Part shown: positions 16,914 through 25,800 of the stretch, in pieces
Layout: every line of letters starts with the position of its first letter
Position numbering within the stretch: position 1 is the stretch's first letter
DNA from: Deltaproteobacteria bacterium
Lineage (GTDB): Bacteria; Myxococcota; JADLHZ01
DNA length: 64,000 nucleotides
NCBI GenBank assembly: GCA_020848545.1
Contig: JADLHZ010000004.1
Coordinates: 1 to 64,000, forward strand
Direction: 5' to 3'
The notes under the pieces: model-generated
Databases searched by the model: none
Told to the model about the DNA's origin: nothing
Seen by the model: the letters and a program-made list of their open reading frames with translations, nothing else
Program-made: the position numbers and the translations under genes

Positions 16914-18477
16914 AGTGATCATCGTCGGCGCCGGCGCGTCGGGCACCTTCGCGGCGATGCAATTGCGCGGCAAGAAGGTGCTCGTCGTCGACGTCGGCAA
17001 CACGCCATCCGCCGGCGCCGCCGCGCTGCAGGGGAACCTCTACGATCTGCGCCGCGCGCGCGAAGAGATGCACGACGAGCTCATCGGCGAAGCCTACGAG
17101 AGCCTGCACAACATCAGCCACGAGTACCTGAGCCCGAAGCTCAAGGCGCCGCTCTTGCGTTACGTCGTCGACGAGACCGCCGCGTTGAGCCCGATCGTGA
17201 GCGACGGCTTCTACACCGTGACGAGCCACGCCCGCGGCGGCATGGCGAACGCATGGGGAGCCGGCGTGTTTCCGTTCACCGACCGCGAGCTGAAAGGCTT
17301 TCCGATCACCGCCTCCGATCTGGCGCCGTACTATCGCGCGCTGACGGAGCACATCGGCATCTCCGGCACGACGGACGATCTCGCCGCAGATTTTCCGGAC
17401 AACGGCGCGCTGCAACCGCCGCTCGCCCTGAGCCGCATCGGCACGGACTTGCTCTCGCGTTACGAGCAGCGCCGGAGCGCCGTGCAGCGCCGCGGCATTC
17501 GCATCGGCCGCTCGCGCCTCGCGGTGCTGACGCGCGAGCATCACGGGCGCGCCGCGTGCGAGTACGACAACCTCGAGTTCTTCAAGCCGCACATCCCGGC
17601 CGTCTATAATCCGGCGTACACCTTGGACGAGCTCGTGCGCGACGGGCAGATCGACTACCGGCCGCGATCGCTCGCGCTGTCGTACGAAGAGCGCGAAGAC
17701 GGCGTGGCGCTGCGCGTGCGCGATCTGACGACGCAGACCGAGCACACGGTCACCGCGAAGAAGATCGTGATCGCCGCCGGCACCTTGAACTCGTCGCGCC
17801 TCGTGCTGCGTTCGCGCAACGATCTCTCTGCGCGGCTGCCGCTCCTCGACAACAAGATCTCGTACGTGCCGTTTTTGCAGCCGTGGCTCATCGGCGGCGC
17901 GCTCGAAGAGAAGAGCTTCGCCACGGCGCAGCTGTCGGTCGTGTACGAGCGCGATCCGGCGCCCTTGTTCTCGACCTTCTACGGACTCACGGGGCCGCTG
18001 CGCAGCGACTACTTGCTCAAGTTCCCGCTCACGCTGCGCGACAACATCGCCGCCGCGAAGTACCTGTCACCGGCGATGGCGATCGTGCAGGTGTTCTATC
18101 CGGACGTGCCGCACCCCGAGAACCACGTGTCGTTGAACGCCGGCGGCGCGCTGCAGATCGCCTACGGCCGCCAGGAGGCCGAGCTCATCGAGCGCGAGCT
18201 CATCCGCGCGTTCTTGCGCTTGGGCTACTTCAGCCACCCGTCGCTGTGTCAGTTCCCGACGGCGGGCAACAGCTTTCACTACGCCGGCACGCTGCCGATG
18301 CAGCGCGAGCCCGGGCCGTACCAGACGCACGCGAGCGGCAGGCTGAGCGACACGCGGCACGTGTACATCGCCGACGGCGCCGCGTTGACGTGGCTGCCGT
18401 CGAAGAACCTCACGTTCACGCTGATGGCGAACGCGATGCGCGTCGCCGATCACGTGCGGAAGGATCTCGGTGGCTGA
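16903..18477 (+). CDS. GMC-like FAD-dependent oxidoreductase
   Basis: The 524-residue protein begins YEVIIVGAGASGTFAAM, a dinucleotide-binding GxGxxG motif, and ends with the second FAD contact region YIADGAALTWLPSKNLT before a final helix. This is the order seen in GMC oxidoreductases (GMC_oxred_C, often with His/Asn catalysis). The middle segment KKIVIAAGTLNSSRLV is the typical GMC signature 2-like region. Members oxidise alcohols or sugars. It begins with GTG inside the preceding small gene, has no signal peptide and is followed with 8 bases overlap by an SDR. A role in oxidising a glycan or its lipid carrier is inference. Confidence 0.85.
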   Translation: MTYEVIIVGAGASGTFAAMQLRGKKVLVVDVGNTPSAGAAALQGNLYDLRRAREEMHDELIGEAYESLHNISHEYLSPKLKAPLLRYVVDETAALSPIVSDGFYTVTSHARGGMANAWGAGVFPFTDRELKGFPITASDLAPYYRALTEHIGISGTTDDLAADFPDNGALQPPLALSRIGTDLLSRYEQRRSAVQRRGIRIGRSRLAVLTREHHGRAACEYDNLEFFKPHIPAVYNPAYTLDELVRDGQIDYRPRSLALSYEEREDGVALRVRDLTTQTEHTVTAKKIVIAAGTLNSSRLVLRSRNDLSARLPLLDNKISYVPFLQPWLIGGALEEKSFATAQLSVVYERDPAPLFSTFYGLTGPLRSDYLLKFPLTLRDNIAAAKYLSPAMAIVQVFYPDVPHPENHVSLNAGGALQIAYGRQEAELIERELIRAFLRLGYFSHPSLCQFPTAGNSFHYAGTLPMQREPGPYQTHASGRLSDTRHVYIADGAALTWLPSKNLTFTLMANAMRVADHVRKDLGG

Positions 18478-19324
18478 GATCTTCATCACCGGCATCTCGG
18501 GCCTCATCGGCGCGGCGTTGGATGAGCGTCTTCGCGCCGACGGCCACAGCATCACCGGCTCCGCGCGCCCCGAAAATCGCGCGAAGGTGCAGCAGCGCAT
18601 GCCGGACGCGCGCATCGTCGGCCACACCCTCGGAGATCCCATCGACGTCTCCGGCGCCGGCGCGGTGATCCACTGCGCGCACGACTTCACGAAGGGCCAC
18701 CGGCGCCAGAACGTGGAAGGAACGCAGCGCATCGTCGAGGGCAGCGGCAAAGCGCACCACGTCTTTCTCTCTTCGTACTCCGCACACGGCGGAGCCAAGA
18801 GCGAGTACGGCGCCGTGAAGCTCGAGCTCGAACGCTGGTTCCTTGCGCGCGGCCAGACGATCGTGCGGGCCGGCCTCGTGATCGGCCCCGGCGGCCTGTT
18901 CTTGCGCTTGCGCCGATCGATCGAGCGGTCGCCGGTGCTGCCGATGCTCGACGGCGGGAGGAAGCGCGTCGCCGTCATCGCGATCGCGGATCTGTGCGGG
19001 GCGATCTCGGCGATCGTGGCTGGGGGCGAGCGCGGCGCGTTCAACCTCGCCAACGCCGGGCTCGTCACGATGGCGGAGATCGTCGAAGCGATCGAACGCG
19101 CGGCGGACAAGCATCCGTTCCACGTGCCGATCCCGGCGAAGTGGCTGCTCTTTCCGCTGGCGATCGCCGAGACGCTGCGCCTGCCGCTGCCGGTGACGCG
19201 CGAGAACGTGAAGGGCTACATCGCCAACGACGCCGGCGGGTTCGCTTCGGATCTCCTACGCTTCGTGCCTGCGCCGCAGACGCTCGCGCAAATGATCGAG
19301 AGCAGCGACGCCGCACGACGCTGA
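18470..19324 (+). CDS. NAD(P)-dependent epimerase/dehydratase-type SDR
   Basis: The start is GTG 18470 overlapping the oxidoreductase gene by 8 bases. The 284-residue protein starts AEIFITGISGLIGAAL, a TGxxGxxG Rossmann motif of extended SDRs, and shows SSYSAHGGAKSEYGAVKLE with the YxxxK catalytic pair. A later region RAGLVIGPGG is typical of nucleoside-diphosphate-sugar epimerases. Together with the GMC-like enzyme it could carry out a two-step oxidation/reduction of a sugar. The substrate is not deducible. The gene ends just before a non-coding repeat block. Confidence 0.85.
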   Translation: MAEIFITGISGLIGAALDERLRADGHSITGSARPENRAKVQQRMPDARIVGHTLGDPIDVSGAGAVIHCAHDFTKGHRRQNVEGTQRIVEGSGKAHHVFLSSYSAHGGAKSEYGAVKLELERWFLARGQTIVRAGLVIGPGGLFLRLRRSIERSPVLPMLDGGRKRVAVIAIADLCGAISAIVAGGERGAFNLANAGLVTMAEIVEAIERAADKHPFHVPIPAKWLLFPLAIAETLRLPLPVTRENVKGYIANDAGGFASDLLRFVPAPQTLAQMIESSDAARR

Positions 19325-19545
19325 CACGAGCCCCATCGAGCCCTGGCTCGAAACCCTGGCCCCAAAACCCTGGCCCTGACCGAACGCCCTGGCCGCGCTC
19401 GCGAGCCTGAGCCTGAACGTGGCCCTGGCCTCGGACATCGCTCGAGCGGCCAGGGCCAGGGCCAGGGCCAAGCTCAGGCTCGCGAGCGCGGCCAGGGTGA
19501 TGGGCCAGGGTGATGGGCCAGGGCGATGGGCCAGGGCTGGCGTCC
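19325..19545. repeat. Intergenic block of CCAGGG-based inverted and tandem repeats
   Basis: Non-coding, between two plus-strand genes. A perfect 26-base inverted repeat pairs 19387-19412 with 19472-19497 (core GCTCGCGAGC), and both arms are flanked inside by runs of GGCCCTGG/CCAGGG. A 13-base unit GGCCAGGGTGATG then repeats about four times at 19490-19540, the last copy shortened. The RNA would fold into a long hairpin, so transcription termination or mRNA protection of the upstream operon is possible. No protein-like frame is present. Confidence 0.85.
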
Positions 19546-19576
19546 ATCCTCATTTTCGTGGACAGGTTCCCACCGC

Positions 19577-20377
19577 ATGAGCGTCCTCGAACGCGTCGTC
19601 AGCGCCCTGCGCGAGCCGCGACTCGGAAGCACCGAGGTCGACACCGACGATCTCATCCGCGTGCACCGCGAGGTCCTCGGCGAGAAGCCGATGCTGCGCG
19701 AAGTCTTCCGCGAGCTCTACGCCTACTGTTGGGAAACGGATCAGCGCCTGTTCTCGGGCGACGGCCTGCGCATCGAGCTCGGCGCCGGCGTGTCGTTGTT
19801 CAAGAAGTTCTACCCCGACGTCGTCTCCACCGACATCAAGCGCGCGCCGCACTTGGATCGCGTGCTCGACGCGCAGAACATGGATCTCGCGGACCACTCC
19901 GTGCGCGCCGTCTACGGCATCAACTGCTTTCACCACTTCCCGGATCCCGAGCGCTTCTTCGCTGAATTGCAGCGCGTGCTCGTCCCGGGCGGCGGCTGTG
20001 TGCTCATCGAGCCGTTCCATGGCCCGCTCGCCGGCTTCTTCTATCGCAACATGTTCAAGACCGAGCACTTCAACAAGGCGCAGAAGGAGTGGACCGGCAG
20101 CGACATGGGCGTGATGACCGGCGCGAACCAGGCGCTGTCGCACATCGTGTTCGTCCGCGATCGCGCGCGCTTCGAGAGCCGCTTTCCGTCGCTCGAGATC
20201 GTGCGCGAGGATCGCTTGCCGAGCTACGTGCGCTACATCTTGAGCGGTGGTTTGAATTTTCGCTCGCTCGTGCCCGGTGCGCTCGCGCCGGCGTTGAAGG
20301 GAATCGAAACCCTGCTGAAGCCGGCGGACAAGCTGCTCGCGCTGCACCATGCGATCGTGCTGCGGAAACGCCCTTAA
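19577..20377 (+). CDS. Class I SAM-dependent methyltransferase
   Basis: The 266-residue protein is taken from ATG 19577 because upstream codons run into the repeat block and are not protein-like. It has motif I IELGAGVSLFKKF near residue 70, NCFHHFPDPERFF near residue 120 and LQRVLVPGGGCVLIEP, the usual Methyltransf_11 order. A C-terminal region rich in Leu/Ala could be peripheral to the membrane. The gene converges with the Sel1 peptidase gene and overlaps it by 4 bases. Substrate unknown; glycan or lipid methylation fits the surroundings. Confidence 0.82.
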   Translation: MSVLERVVSALREPRLGSTEVDTDDLIRVHREVLGEKPMLREVFRELYAYCWETDQRLFSGDGLRIELGAGVSLFKKFYPDVVSTDIKRAPHLDRVLDAQNMDLADHSVRAVYGINCFHHFPDPERFFAELQRVLVPGGGCVLIEPFHGPLAGFFYRNMFKTEHFNKAQKEWTGSDMGVMTGANQALSHIVFVRDRARFESRFPSLEIVREDRLPSYVRYILSGGLNFRSLVPGALAPALKGIETLLKPADKLLALHHAIVLRKRP

Positions 20378-22098
20378 CGCGCCGTCAGCCCATCGTCGCA
20401 CGCGTCTTCGTCGCCGCCTTCGCACGCGCGCTTCATCAACGCCCGCACGCGCTCGACAGCGACGCCGCGGCGCAACCACAGCTCGCCGACCACCCGGCAG
20501 GTGGAAGCGTCGTGCCGGCACGCGGCCATGAACATGCGCTCCGCCTCGTCGGGATCGCGCGCGACGCCCTTACCCTTCTTGTACATCTCGCCGAGCGCGA
20601 CGCAGCTTGGCGCGTGCGATCGCGCGCAGCCCAGCAAGTAGTACGCGGCCGCCCGGGCGCCGTCCTGCGCCACACCGTCGCCCTCGGCGTACGCCTGCGC
20701 CAGGTACGAGCAACCCGCGAGGCTGCCCTTCGCGCACGCGTTCTTGAAGTGCTCGATCGCCACGTCGGCGTCGAGGCTGGCGCAGGTTCCGGCGCGGGCG
20801 CAGCGGCCAATCTCCGCGCAGCCGTCGCCGCTGCCGAGCTTGCATGCCCGCTCATAGAAGACGGCTGACGCGGCCATGTGCCCGACCGCAGCGCTGAGAC
20901 CGCCGGCCCGCGCGCATGCCTGCGAGTGGCCTGCCTTGCACGCGACTTCGAGGTAGCGCGCGTCCTTGTCGATGTCCCGGGCTTGCCCTGCCATCGTCGC
21001 GATCGAGAAGCAGGAGCCCGCGTCGCCGATGCGGCAGAGCTCTTCGAGCATCACGTCGGCCGCGGCGAGCTCGAGCTTCTGCACGTCGCTCGTCGACGCC
21101 TCGACCCACGGCGCGAAGACGACGGCCTCCTGCGAGCGATCGCCGAGGGCGAGCTGGTACCAAAGCGACTTCCCGGAGCTGAGGCCCGCGGGCGCCACGC
21201 ACGTGCGATCACCGCGCGGCTCGCCGTAGACGGCCGGCCCCTTCGGCGTGAAGCGAAAGCGGCAGAGGAGCGTCGTGTTCGCGGGCAGCGCCGCGTCGAG
21301 CGCCACGTAGTAGCTCGCGCCGGAGCGCAGCACCTTCGCGGTCAGCGTCGCGAGCCCACGCAAGGGTTCGGCGTTGTCGCGGCCGAGCGCGGCGAGCTCG
21401 CGGCCAAAACGGGCGAGCACCGCGCTCATCTTGCACCCGGCGTTCTCGAGCGCACCCGGCCAGATCTCGGCCGCCGGCAAACGCGGCAGCAACGGGTGCT
21501 TGCGCAGCGCCTTCAGCACGCGCGTCGCCGCGCCATCGCCGCAGGTCGCGAGGAACGCGCCGGTCCAAACGGCCGCCAGCGCGTAGAAGGCCTCGACGCC
21601 GTCGCTCGCGCCGACTCTCTCCGGATCGAGCAGCTGAGCGAAGGTGCCCCGCTTCCTCTGCGCCATCGCCGCGGCCCGCGCCTGCACGTCTGCGCGCGTA
21701 CTCGGATCGCCCGCCGCGATCAGCGCGACGTGCGTCGCCAAGCCTTCGTGAAAGTAGCTCCCGCGCGAGCCCATATCGTCGAGCAGGCCTCCCGAGAGTC
21801 GATCGATGAACACGTGCGCGGTCTCGTGGGCCAGCGTGTTCGCGAGATCCGCCTCCGGCTGATCGTCGAGCACCATGTCGATGCGCGTGCCGCGCGTGAT
21901 GCCGATCCAGCTACCGTCGTCGGGAGCGGAGCCGAGCGCGACCTGGATCGGCACGTCGAGCGGGCCGCCGAAGAACGCCGCAACCCGCGCATAGATGTCC
22001 GGCGCCGCGGCGATGACGAGGTCGGCGTCCTTCTCGCGGCCCTCCGCCACCGTGAACTTGTACGGCGCGGCGGCGATGAGGAGGAGCACGGCGAGCAT
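20374..22098 (-). CDS. Predicted gluzincin-type metallopeptidase with C-terminal Sel1-like repeats
   Basis: The 574-residue protein opens with a short hydrophobic leader (LAVLLLIAAAP), so it is probably exported. A zinc motif HETAH sits at residues 91-95, and FHEGLATH at 116-123 supplies the likely third ligand Glu, a gluzincin pattern. From about residue 385 to the end come Sel1-like repeats with regular Cys (GDAGSCFSIATMAG, KAGHSQACARAGGLSAAVG, EGGDEDACDDGLTAR). Sel1 repeats are TPR-like helical hairpins that bind proteins, so they may present substrates to the peptidase. It is divergent from another predicted HExxH peptidase 50 bases away. Confidence 0.8.
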   Translation of the reverse strand: MLAVLLLIAAAPYKFTVAEGREKDADLVIAAAPDIYARVAAFFGGPLDVPIQVALGSAPDDGSWIGITRGTRIDMVLDDQPEADLANTLAHETAHVFIDRLSGGLLDDMGSRGSYFHEGLATHVALIAAGDPSTRADVQARAAAMAQRKRGTFAQLLDPERVGASDGVEAFYALAAVWTGAFLATCGDGAATRVLKALRKHPLLPRLPAAEIWPGALENAGCKMSAVLARFGRELAALGRDNAEPLRGLATLTAKVLRSGASYYVALDAALPANTTLLCRFRFTPKGPAVYGEPRGDRTCVAPAGLSSGKSLWYQLALGDRSQEAVVFAPWVEASTSDVQKLELAAADVMLEELCRIGDAGSCFSIATMAGQARDIDKDARYLEVACKAGHSQACARAGGLSAAVGHMAASAVFYERACKLGSGDGCAEIGRCARAGTCASLDADVAIEHFKNACAKGSLAGCSYLAQAYAEGDGVAQDGARAAAYYLLGCARSHAPSCVALGEMYKKGKGVARDPDEAERMFMAACRHDASTCRVVGELWLRRGVAVERVRALMKRACEGGDEDACDDGLTAR

Positions 22099-22148
22099 CT
22101 TTTCGCTCTTACCCGGAACCTTTTGTCCTGTGCTACGTGCAAGCGGTC

Positions 22149-23429
22149 ATGACGCTCCTTCTCTGCCTCATCGCCGCCGTCCCCGTCGTCGAAACGAAAG
22201 AGCTCCGCGCCGAGATCCACGTCTCTGAGACCGCGCAGATTTTCCACATCGTCGATCAGCTCTCGAACTGGGGGAAGTACCAGCATCAGCAGTACCGGCG
22301 GGCGCTGACGCTCGACGCGGAGGACGAAGCGCTCCTCCGAGAGCACGCGGCGATCCGAAAAGCGCGCGGCTACGGGCTGCTCGACCACGCGTTCTACACC
22401 GACGATTCGCGTGAAAAGGCGCTCGCGACGCTGCCCGAGAAAGAGCGCGACGTGGAGCGCCGCGTGCTCGATCGGCTGGCGCCGAAGCTCCTTCCGTTCA
22501 TCGCCGCGCATGCGAAGAACGTGGCGGCCGCGCGCGATCGTTTGCAGGCGACGCCGGAGCTGCAACGCTTCACCGCCGAAGCGTCGCGCTTCTTCCTCGG
22601 CGCTCACGCAGACGTGCCGGTGTACCTCATGCCGAGCGTGGAAGGCGCCTCCGGCGGCGGCTACAACGGCGATCGGCTGACGCTCGAAGTCGCCGAGAAG
22701 AAGGGCGGCGTCGACGCAGAGGGCTTGGACGACCTCTTCTTTCACGAGCTGTGGCACGCGTTCGCCGCCGGGCAGCGCGACGCGATGAAGGCAACGGGCC
22801 TCGACGTGACGACGCTGAGCGAAGGCTTCGCGCACGCGGCGGCGCCCGGCATCTATGGCAAGCGCCAAGATCTCGTCGACGCCGTGTCGAGGGCGAAGGC
22901 GCAGCCTTGGTCGGACAACTCCGCGCGCTTCGATCGCCTCGGGCTCGCGCTCCTCCCGTCGTTGAACGAAGCGCTTCGCAACGGCGAGACGTTCACCGCC
23001 TACTTGCCGCGCGCGGTCGCAATCTACCGCGGCCTCGAAGCCGTGAGCGCAGCGCTGGAGAACACAAAGCCGCGCTTCTTCTGCTTCGGCGAAGCGAGCT
23101 TCGAGCTCGGCAAGCTGATCTTCGATCAGGGCTACGACACGTGGATGCGCGCGATGAACGCGAAGGCGCTCGCGGAGCTGCGCTCGAAGTTCCGGCCGAG
23201 CGACGTGGTCGTCTTCGTGCTCGCCGGCGACGAGGCGATCCCGCCCGAGTTTCGCGAGCTGTTCAGCGGCCAGTGGAGCGACGTCGAAGCGAGCCGGAAG
23301 CAGCACGCGATCGGGACATGGAGCGGCAAGTTCGTCGATCGGCAGCTCGTCGTGACGTGGGCGAAGGACGTGGCAGCGCTGCGGCCGCTCGTGGCGAAGG
23401 TGCCGGGGATGCAGACGGCGCAGCGGTAA
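22149..23429 (+). CDS. Predicted HELWH zinc metallopeptidase, exported
   Basis: From ATG 22149 the product has a short hydrophobic leader (TLLLCLIAAVPVV). GTG 22137, four codons upstream, is an alternative start. A zinc motif FFHELWHAFAAG places HExxH at residues 199-203, and TLSEGFAHA at 222-230 provides a candidate third ligand. The approximately 426-residue protein has no recognisable accessory domain. Such peptidases are often assigned only to the peptidase-MA-like clan. The gene is divergent from the Sel1 peptidase and convergent with the calpain gene (6-base gap). Confidence 0.75.
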   Translation: MTLLLCLIAAVPVVETKELRAEIHVSETAQIFHIVDQLSNWGKYQHQQYRRALTLDAEDEALLREHAAIRKARGYGLLDHAFYTDDSREKALATLPEKERDVERRVLDRLAPKLLPFIAAHAKNVAAARDRLQATPELQRFTAEASRFFLGAHADVPVYLMPSVEGASGGGYNGDRLTLEVAEKKGGVDAEGLDDLFFHELWHAFAAGQRDAMKATGLDVTTLSEGFAHAAAPGIYGKRQDLVDAVSRAKAQPWSDNSARFDRLGLALLPSLNEALRNGETFTAYLPRAVAIYRGLEAVSAALENTKPRFFCFGEASFELGKLIFDQGYDTWMRAMNAKALAELRSKFRPSDVVVFVLAGDEAIPPEFRELFSGQWSDVEASRKQHAIGTWSGKFVDRQLVVTWAKDVAALRPLVAKVPGMQTAQR

Positions 23430-23435
23430 CGGCAG

Positions 23436-24410
23436 TCACCGCGCCGGTGGCAAGTCGCCGATCGTCGCTTCGTTGACCATCCCATAGAGCGCCGTCGCCG
23501 GGATCCAGAACGTTCCCTCGGCGTCCGCCGGCGTCGAGTTCGTATCGAAGCCCCACGGGTTGCGGAGCAGAAACTCGGTGTGGCCGTCGCGCTCGCGCAC
23601 GTCGAGCACCGTGTATTCGTGCGGGCCTTCGAGCACGATGCCGCCGCGCGTGGAGGTTTCATGCACGCCGACGCAGACCGGTTGCCGGGCACGAACGGCA
23701 TCGCTGACGCGGGCGATCCAATCGGCGCTCGGCATCTTCGCGGTGCCGAGATCGTGCGACGCGATGCCGAGCTCGGTCAGCGCGAACGAGACGAGGTCGC
23801 CGTCGATCGATGCGTAGCGCCGCGGCGCGCGGTCGAGGAAGCGCTGCGCGAAGCGCTTCTCGATGAGGCCGACCCAGAGCGCCGGGCCTGCCGTGTCGGC
23901 GAAGATAGAACGGCCACTCGCGACCGGAAAGTCGGTGTCGACGAGCTCGCCGAACACGCGAAAGGTCGACGGGCTGATCTGGCGAATGCCGGCGGCGATG
24001 ATCTCGGGGTGCGTATGCGCGAGCGCGGCGAAGGTCGCGAGCAGCCAGCAATCGCCGAGCGCGCCCTGGCGAATGTGCTCGGGGCGTGGGAGCGGGCGAT
24101 AGCCGGCGGGCACCCGTTGGCGCTGCAAGTGGATGGGCGGCCCCCGATCGATCCCGGCGACGCCGCGCAAAGAGGGATCCGGAATGTCGGCGCCGGGCGG
24201 ATCGATCGTCGACAACAAGCTGCGCGGGATCGCTGGCGGCGGCTCCACGCCAAAGACGCGGCGTTCCTCGCGGCGGATCGCGATCTCGCGCTCGTAGGTT
24301 TCGGTGGCGTCGGCGCGCGCGACCGGGAGCGGTGGAGTCATCGTTTGCTCGCCGAGCGCGGCACGCGGCGGCGGTTCGAGGAGCGTGCGGCGGACGCGGA
24401 GAACAGTCAT
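23436..24410 (-). CDS. Calpain-family (C2) cysteine protease
   Basis: Counting from ATG 24410 (324 residues), the peptidase C2 catalytic triad is complete. QGALGDCWLLA gives Cys121 with its oxyanion Gln, GPHEYTVLDV gives His264 and LLRNPWG gives Asn284. The N-terminal 110 residues are Pro/Arg-rich with no signal peptide that I can see. ATG 24479 would add 23 residues. Calpain domains in bacteria occur as secreted or effector-like proteases and lack the Ca-binding EF-hands of animal calpains, as here. Two predicted metallopeptidases lie next to it, but on different transcripts. Confidence 0.87.
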   Translation of the reverse strand: MTVLRVRRTLLEPPPRAALGEQTMTPPLPVARADATETYEREIAIRREERRVFGVEPPPAIPRSLLSTIDPPGADIPDPSLRGVAGIDRGPPIHLQRQRVPAGYRPLPRPEHIRQGALGDCWLLATFAALAHTHPEIIAAGIRQISPSTFRVFGELVDTDFPVASGRSIFADTAGPALWVGLIEKRFAQRFLDRAPRRYASIDGDLVSFALTELGIASHDLGTAKMPSADWIARVSDAVRARQPVCVGVHETSTRGGIVLEGPHEYTVLDVRERDGHTEFLLRNPWGFDTNSTPADAEGTFWIPATALYGMVNEATIGDLPPAR

Positions 24411-24517
24411 ACGGCCGGTATCGGAGCAGCGAGCTGCTCGCGGCGCGAGGAAGTGCGGACATGTGTCGGTGAAGGACATCTTGGCGTTGACGTCGCCGTT
24501 GACGTCAGCGCGCCGAA

Positions 24518-25732
24518 TCAGCGGCGATGCCGAGCCTGCGTCAACGACGCGACGTCGCCCGTCGGCCCGGCGTGGCTGAAGCTCTGCCACACCCCTTCGA
24601 GCAAGCTCTTCATCTCGCCCAAGAAGCGCTCGCCGTGAAAGCGCCGCGCATGCTCGCTGATCGACGCGGGCAGAAACTTCTCGCGGCTCGCCTCGAAGCG
24701 CTCGATCGCCTGCAAGAGCGCCGGCGTCGTCTGCGCATCGAACCACACGCCGGTCGGCGCCTTGCCCTCGCCCTTGACGTGGCCGAGCGGAACGACGCTC
24801 TCGGTGGCGCCGCCCCGCGCGAACGCGATCACCGGGCGGCCTGCGGCCATCGCTTCGACTGGCGTGATGCCGAAGTCTTCCTCGCCCGGGAACAGGAGCG
24901 CCTGTGCGTTTCGATAGTGCTCGGCGAGCTGCGCGCTCGTTTGGTAGCCAAGGAAGCGCACGTTCGGGCCAGCTTCGCGTTCTAGCCGTTCGCGCTCGGG
25001 GCCGTCACCGATGATGACGAGCTTGCGTGAGCCAGTCTTGAACGCGTCGATCACGAGATCGATGCGCTTGTACGGCACGAGCGCGCTGACGACGAGGTAC
25101 GGCGCGTCCTTGTCGAGGGGCGTCACGGCGGCCGGCGCGAAGCGATCGACGTCGACCGGCGGATAGATGACGTGCGCGTCGCGGCGGTAGCGCTTGTGGA
25201 TGCGGCGCGCCACCGTGCGCGAGTTCGCAACGAAGTGATCGACGCGGCGCTCGCTGCTCTCGTCCCACAGGCGGAGGAGCGGCGCGACGATCGACACCGC
25301 AGCGCGCACCGGCCGGCTCATGCCGCGCATGTAGTCGCCCGTGAGCTCCCAGACGTAGCGCATCGGGGTGTGCACGTAGCAAACGTGGACGGCGTCGGCG
25401 CGCGTGATGACGCCCTTGGCGACGGCATGGCTGGTCGAAACGACGAGATCGTACGCCGAGAGATCGAACTGCTCGATCGCCCACGGGTAGAGCGGCAAGA
25501 GCAAGCGGTGGCGTTTCCTCGCGCCCGGGATCTTCGCGAGCGGGCTCTCGATGATCGTGTGCCGCTCGATCGACAGCGGCTGCGACCCCTTCTCGTGCAG
25601 CAGCGTGTGGATCGGCGCGCTCGGAAACAGCCGGCAGAGCCCCTCGAGCACCTTCTCGCCGCCACGGTACGTGACGAGCCAATCGTGCACGAGCGCGACC
25701 TTCAGCGAGGACAGCGGCGATTCCATCGGCAC
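24518..25732 (-). CDS. GT4 glycosyltransferase (GT-B fold)
   Basis: The 404-residue protein has an N-terminal acceptor domain beginning VALVHDWLVTYRGGEK and the donor domain motif EEDFGITPVEAMAAGRPVIA, whose paired Glu residues are the GT4 hallmark. It resembles WbaZ/WcaC-type mannosyl- or rhamnosyltransferases of O-antigen and exopolysaccharide clusters. Soluble and cytoplasmic, it would add a sugar to a lipid-linked chain. A short gap separates it from the calpain gene downstream. The upstream region holds the hairpin and operator described separately. Confidence 0.9.
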   Translation of the reverse strand: MPMESPLSSLKVALVHDWLVTYRGGEKVLEGLCRLFPSAPIHTLLHEKGSQPLSIERHTIIESPLAKIPGARKRHRLLLPLYPWAIEQFDLSAYDLVVSTSHAVAKGVITRADAVHVCYVHTPMRYVWELTGDYMRGMSRPVRAAVSIVAPLLRLWDESSERRVDHFVANSRTVARRIHKRYRRDAHVIYPPVDVDRFAPAAVTPLDKDAPYLVVSALVPYKRIDLVIDAFKTGSRKLVIIGDGPERERLEREAGPNVRFLGYQTSAQLAEHYRNAQALLFPGEEDFGITPVEAMAAGRPVIAFARGGATESVVPLGHVKGEGKAPTGVWFDAQTTPALLQAIERFEASREKFLPASISEHARRFHGERFLGEMKSLLEGVWQSFSHAGPTGDVASLTQARHRR

Positions 25733-25744
25733 GCCGTTAGCGAA

Positions 25745-25766
25745 AAAAGGTCCCAGGGACCATTAT
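25745..25766. repeat. Small REP-like hairpin GGTCCC-A-GGGACC
   Basis: GGTCCC and GGGACC (25749-25761) flank a single A and are bordered by an A-run on the left and an AT-rich stretch on the right. The same GGTCCC/GGGACC words with adjacent TTTT/AAAA form the larger palindrome at 27732-27839, so both belong to one family of extragenic palindromes. It lies in the divergent region between the GT4 and hydrolase genes. Confidence 0.5.
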
Positions 25767-25800
25767 TTTGTCCACTTTTTGTACACCTGCGGGTCGCGGG

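Noticed and set aside
21720-23306. Long minus-strand frame across the HELWH peptidase
   Set aside because: Low-complexity translation, overlapping two well-supported genes.
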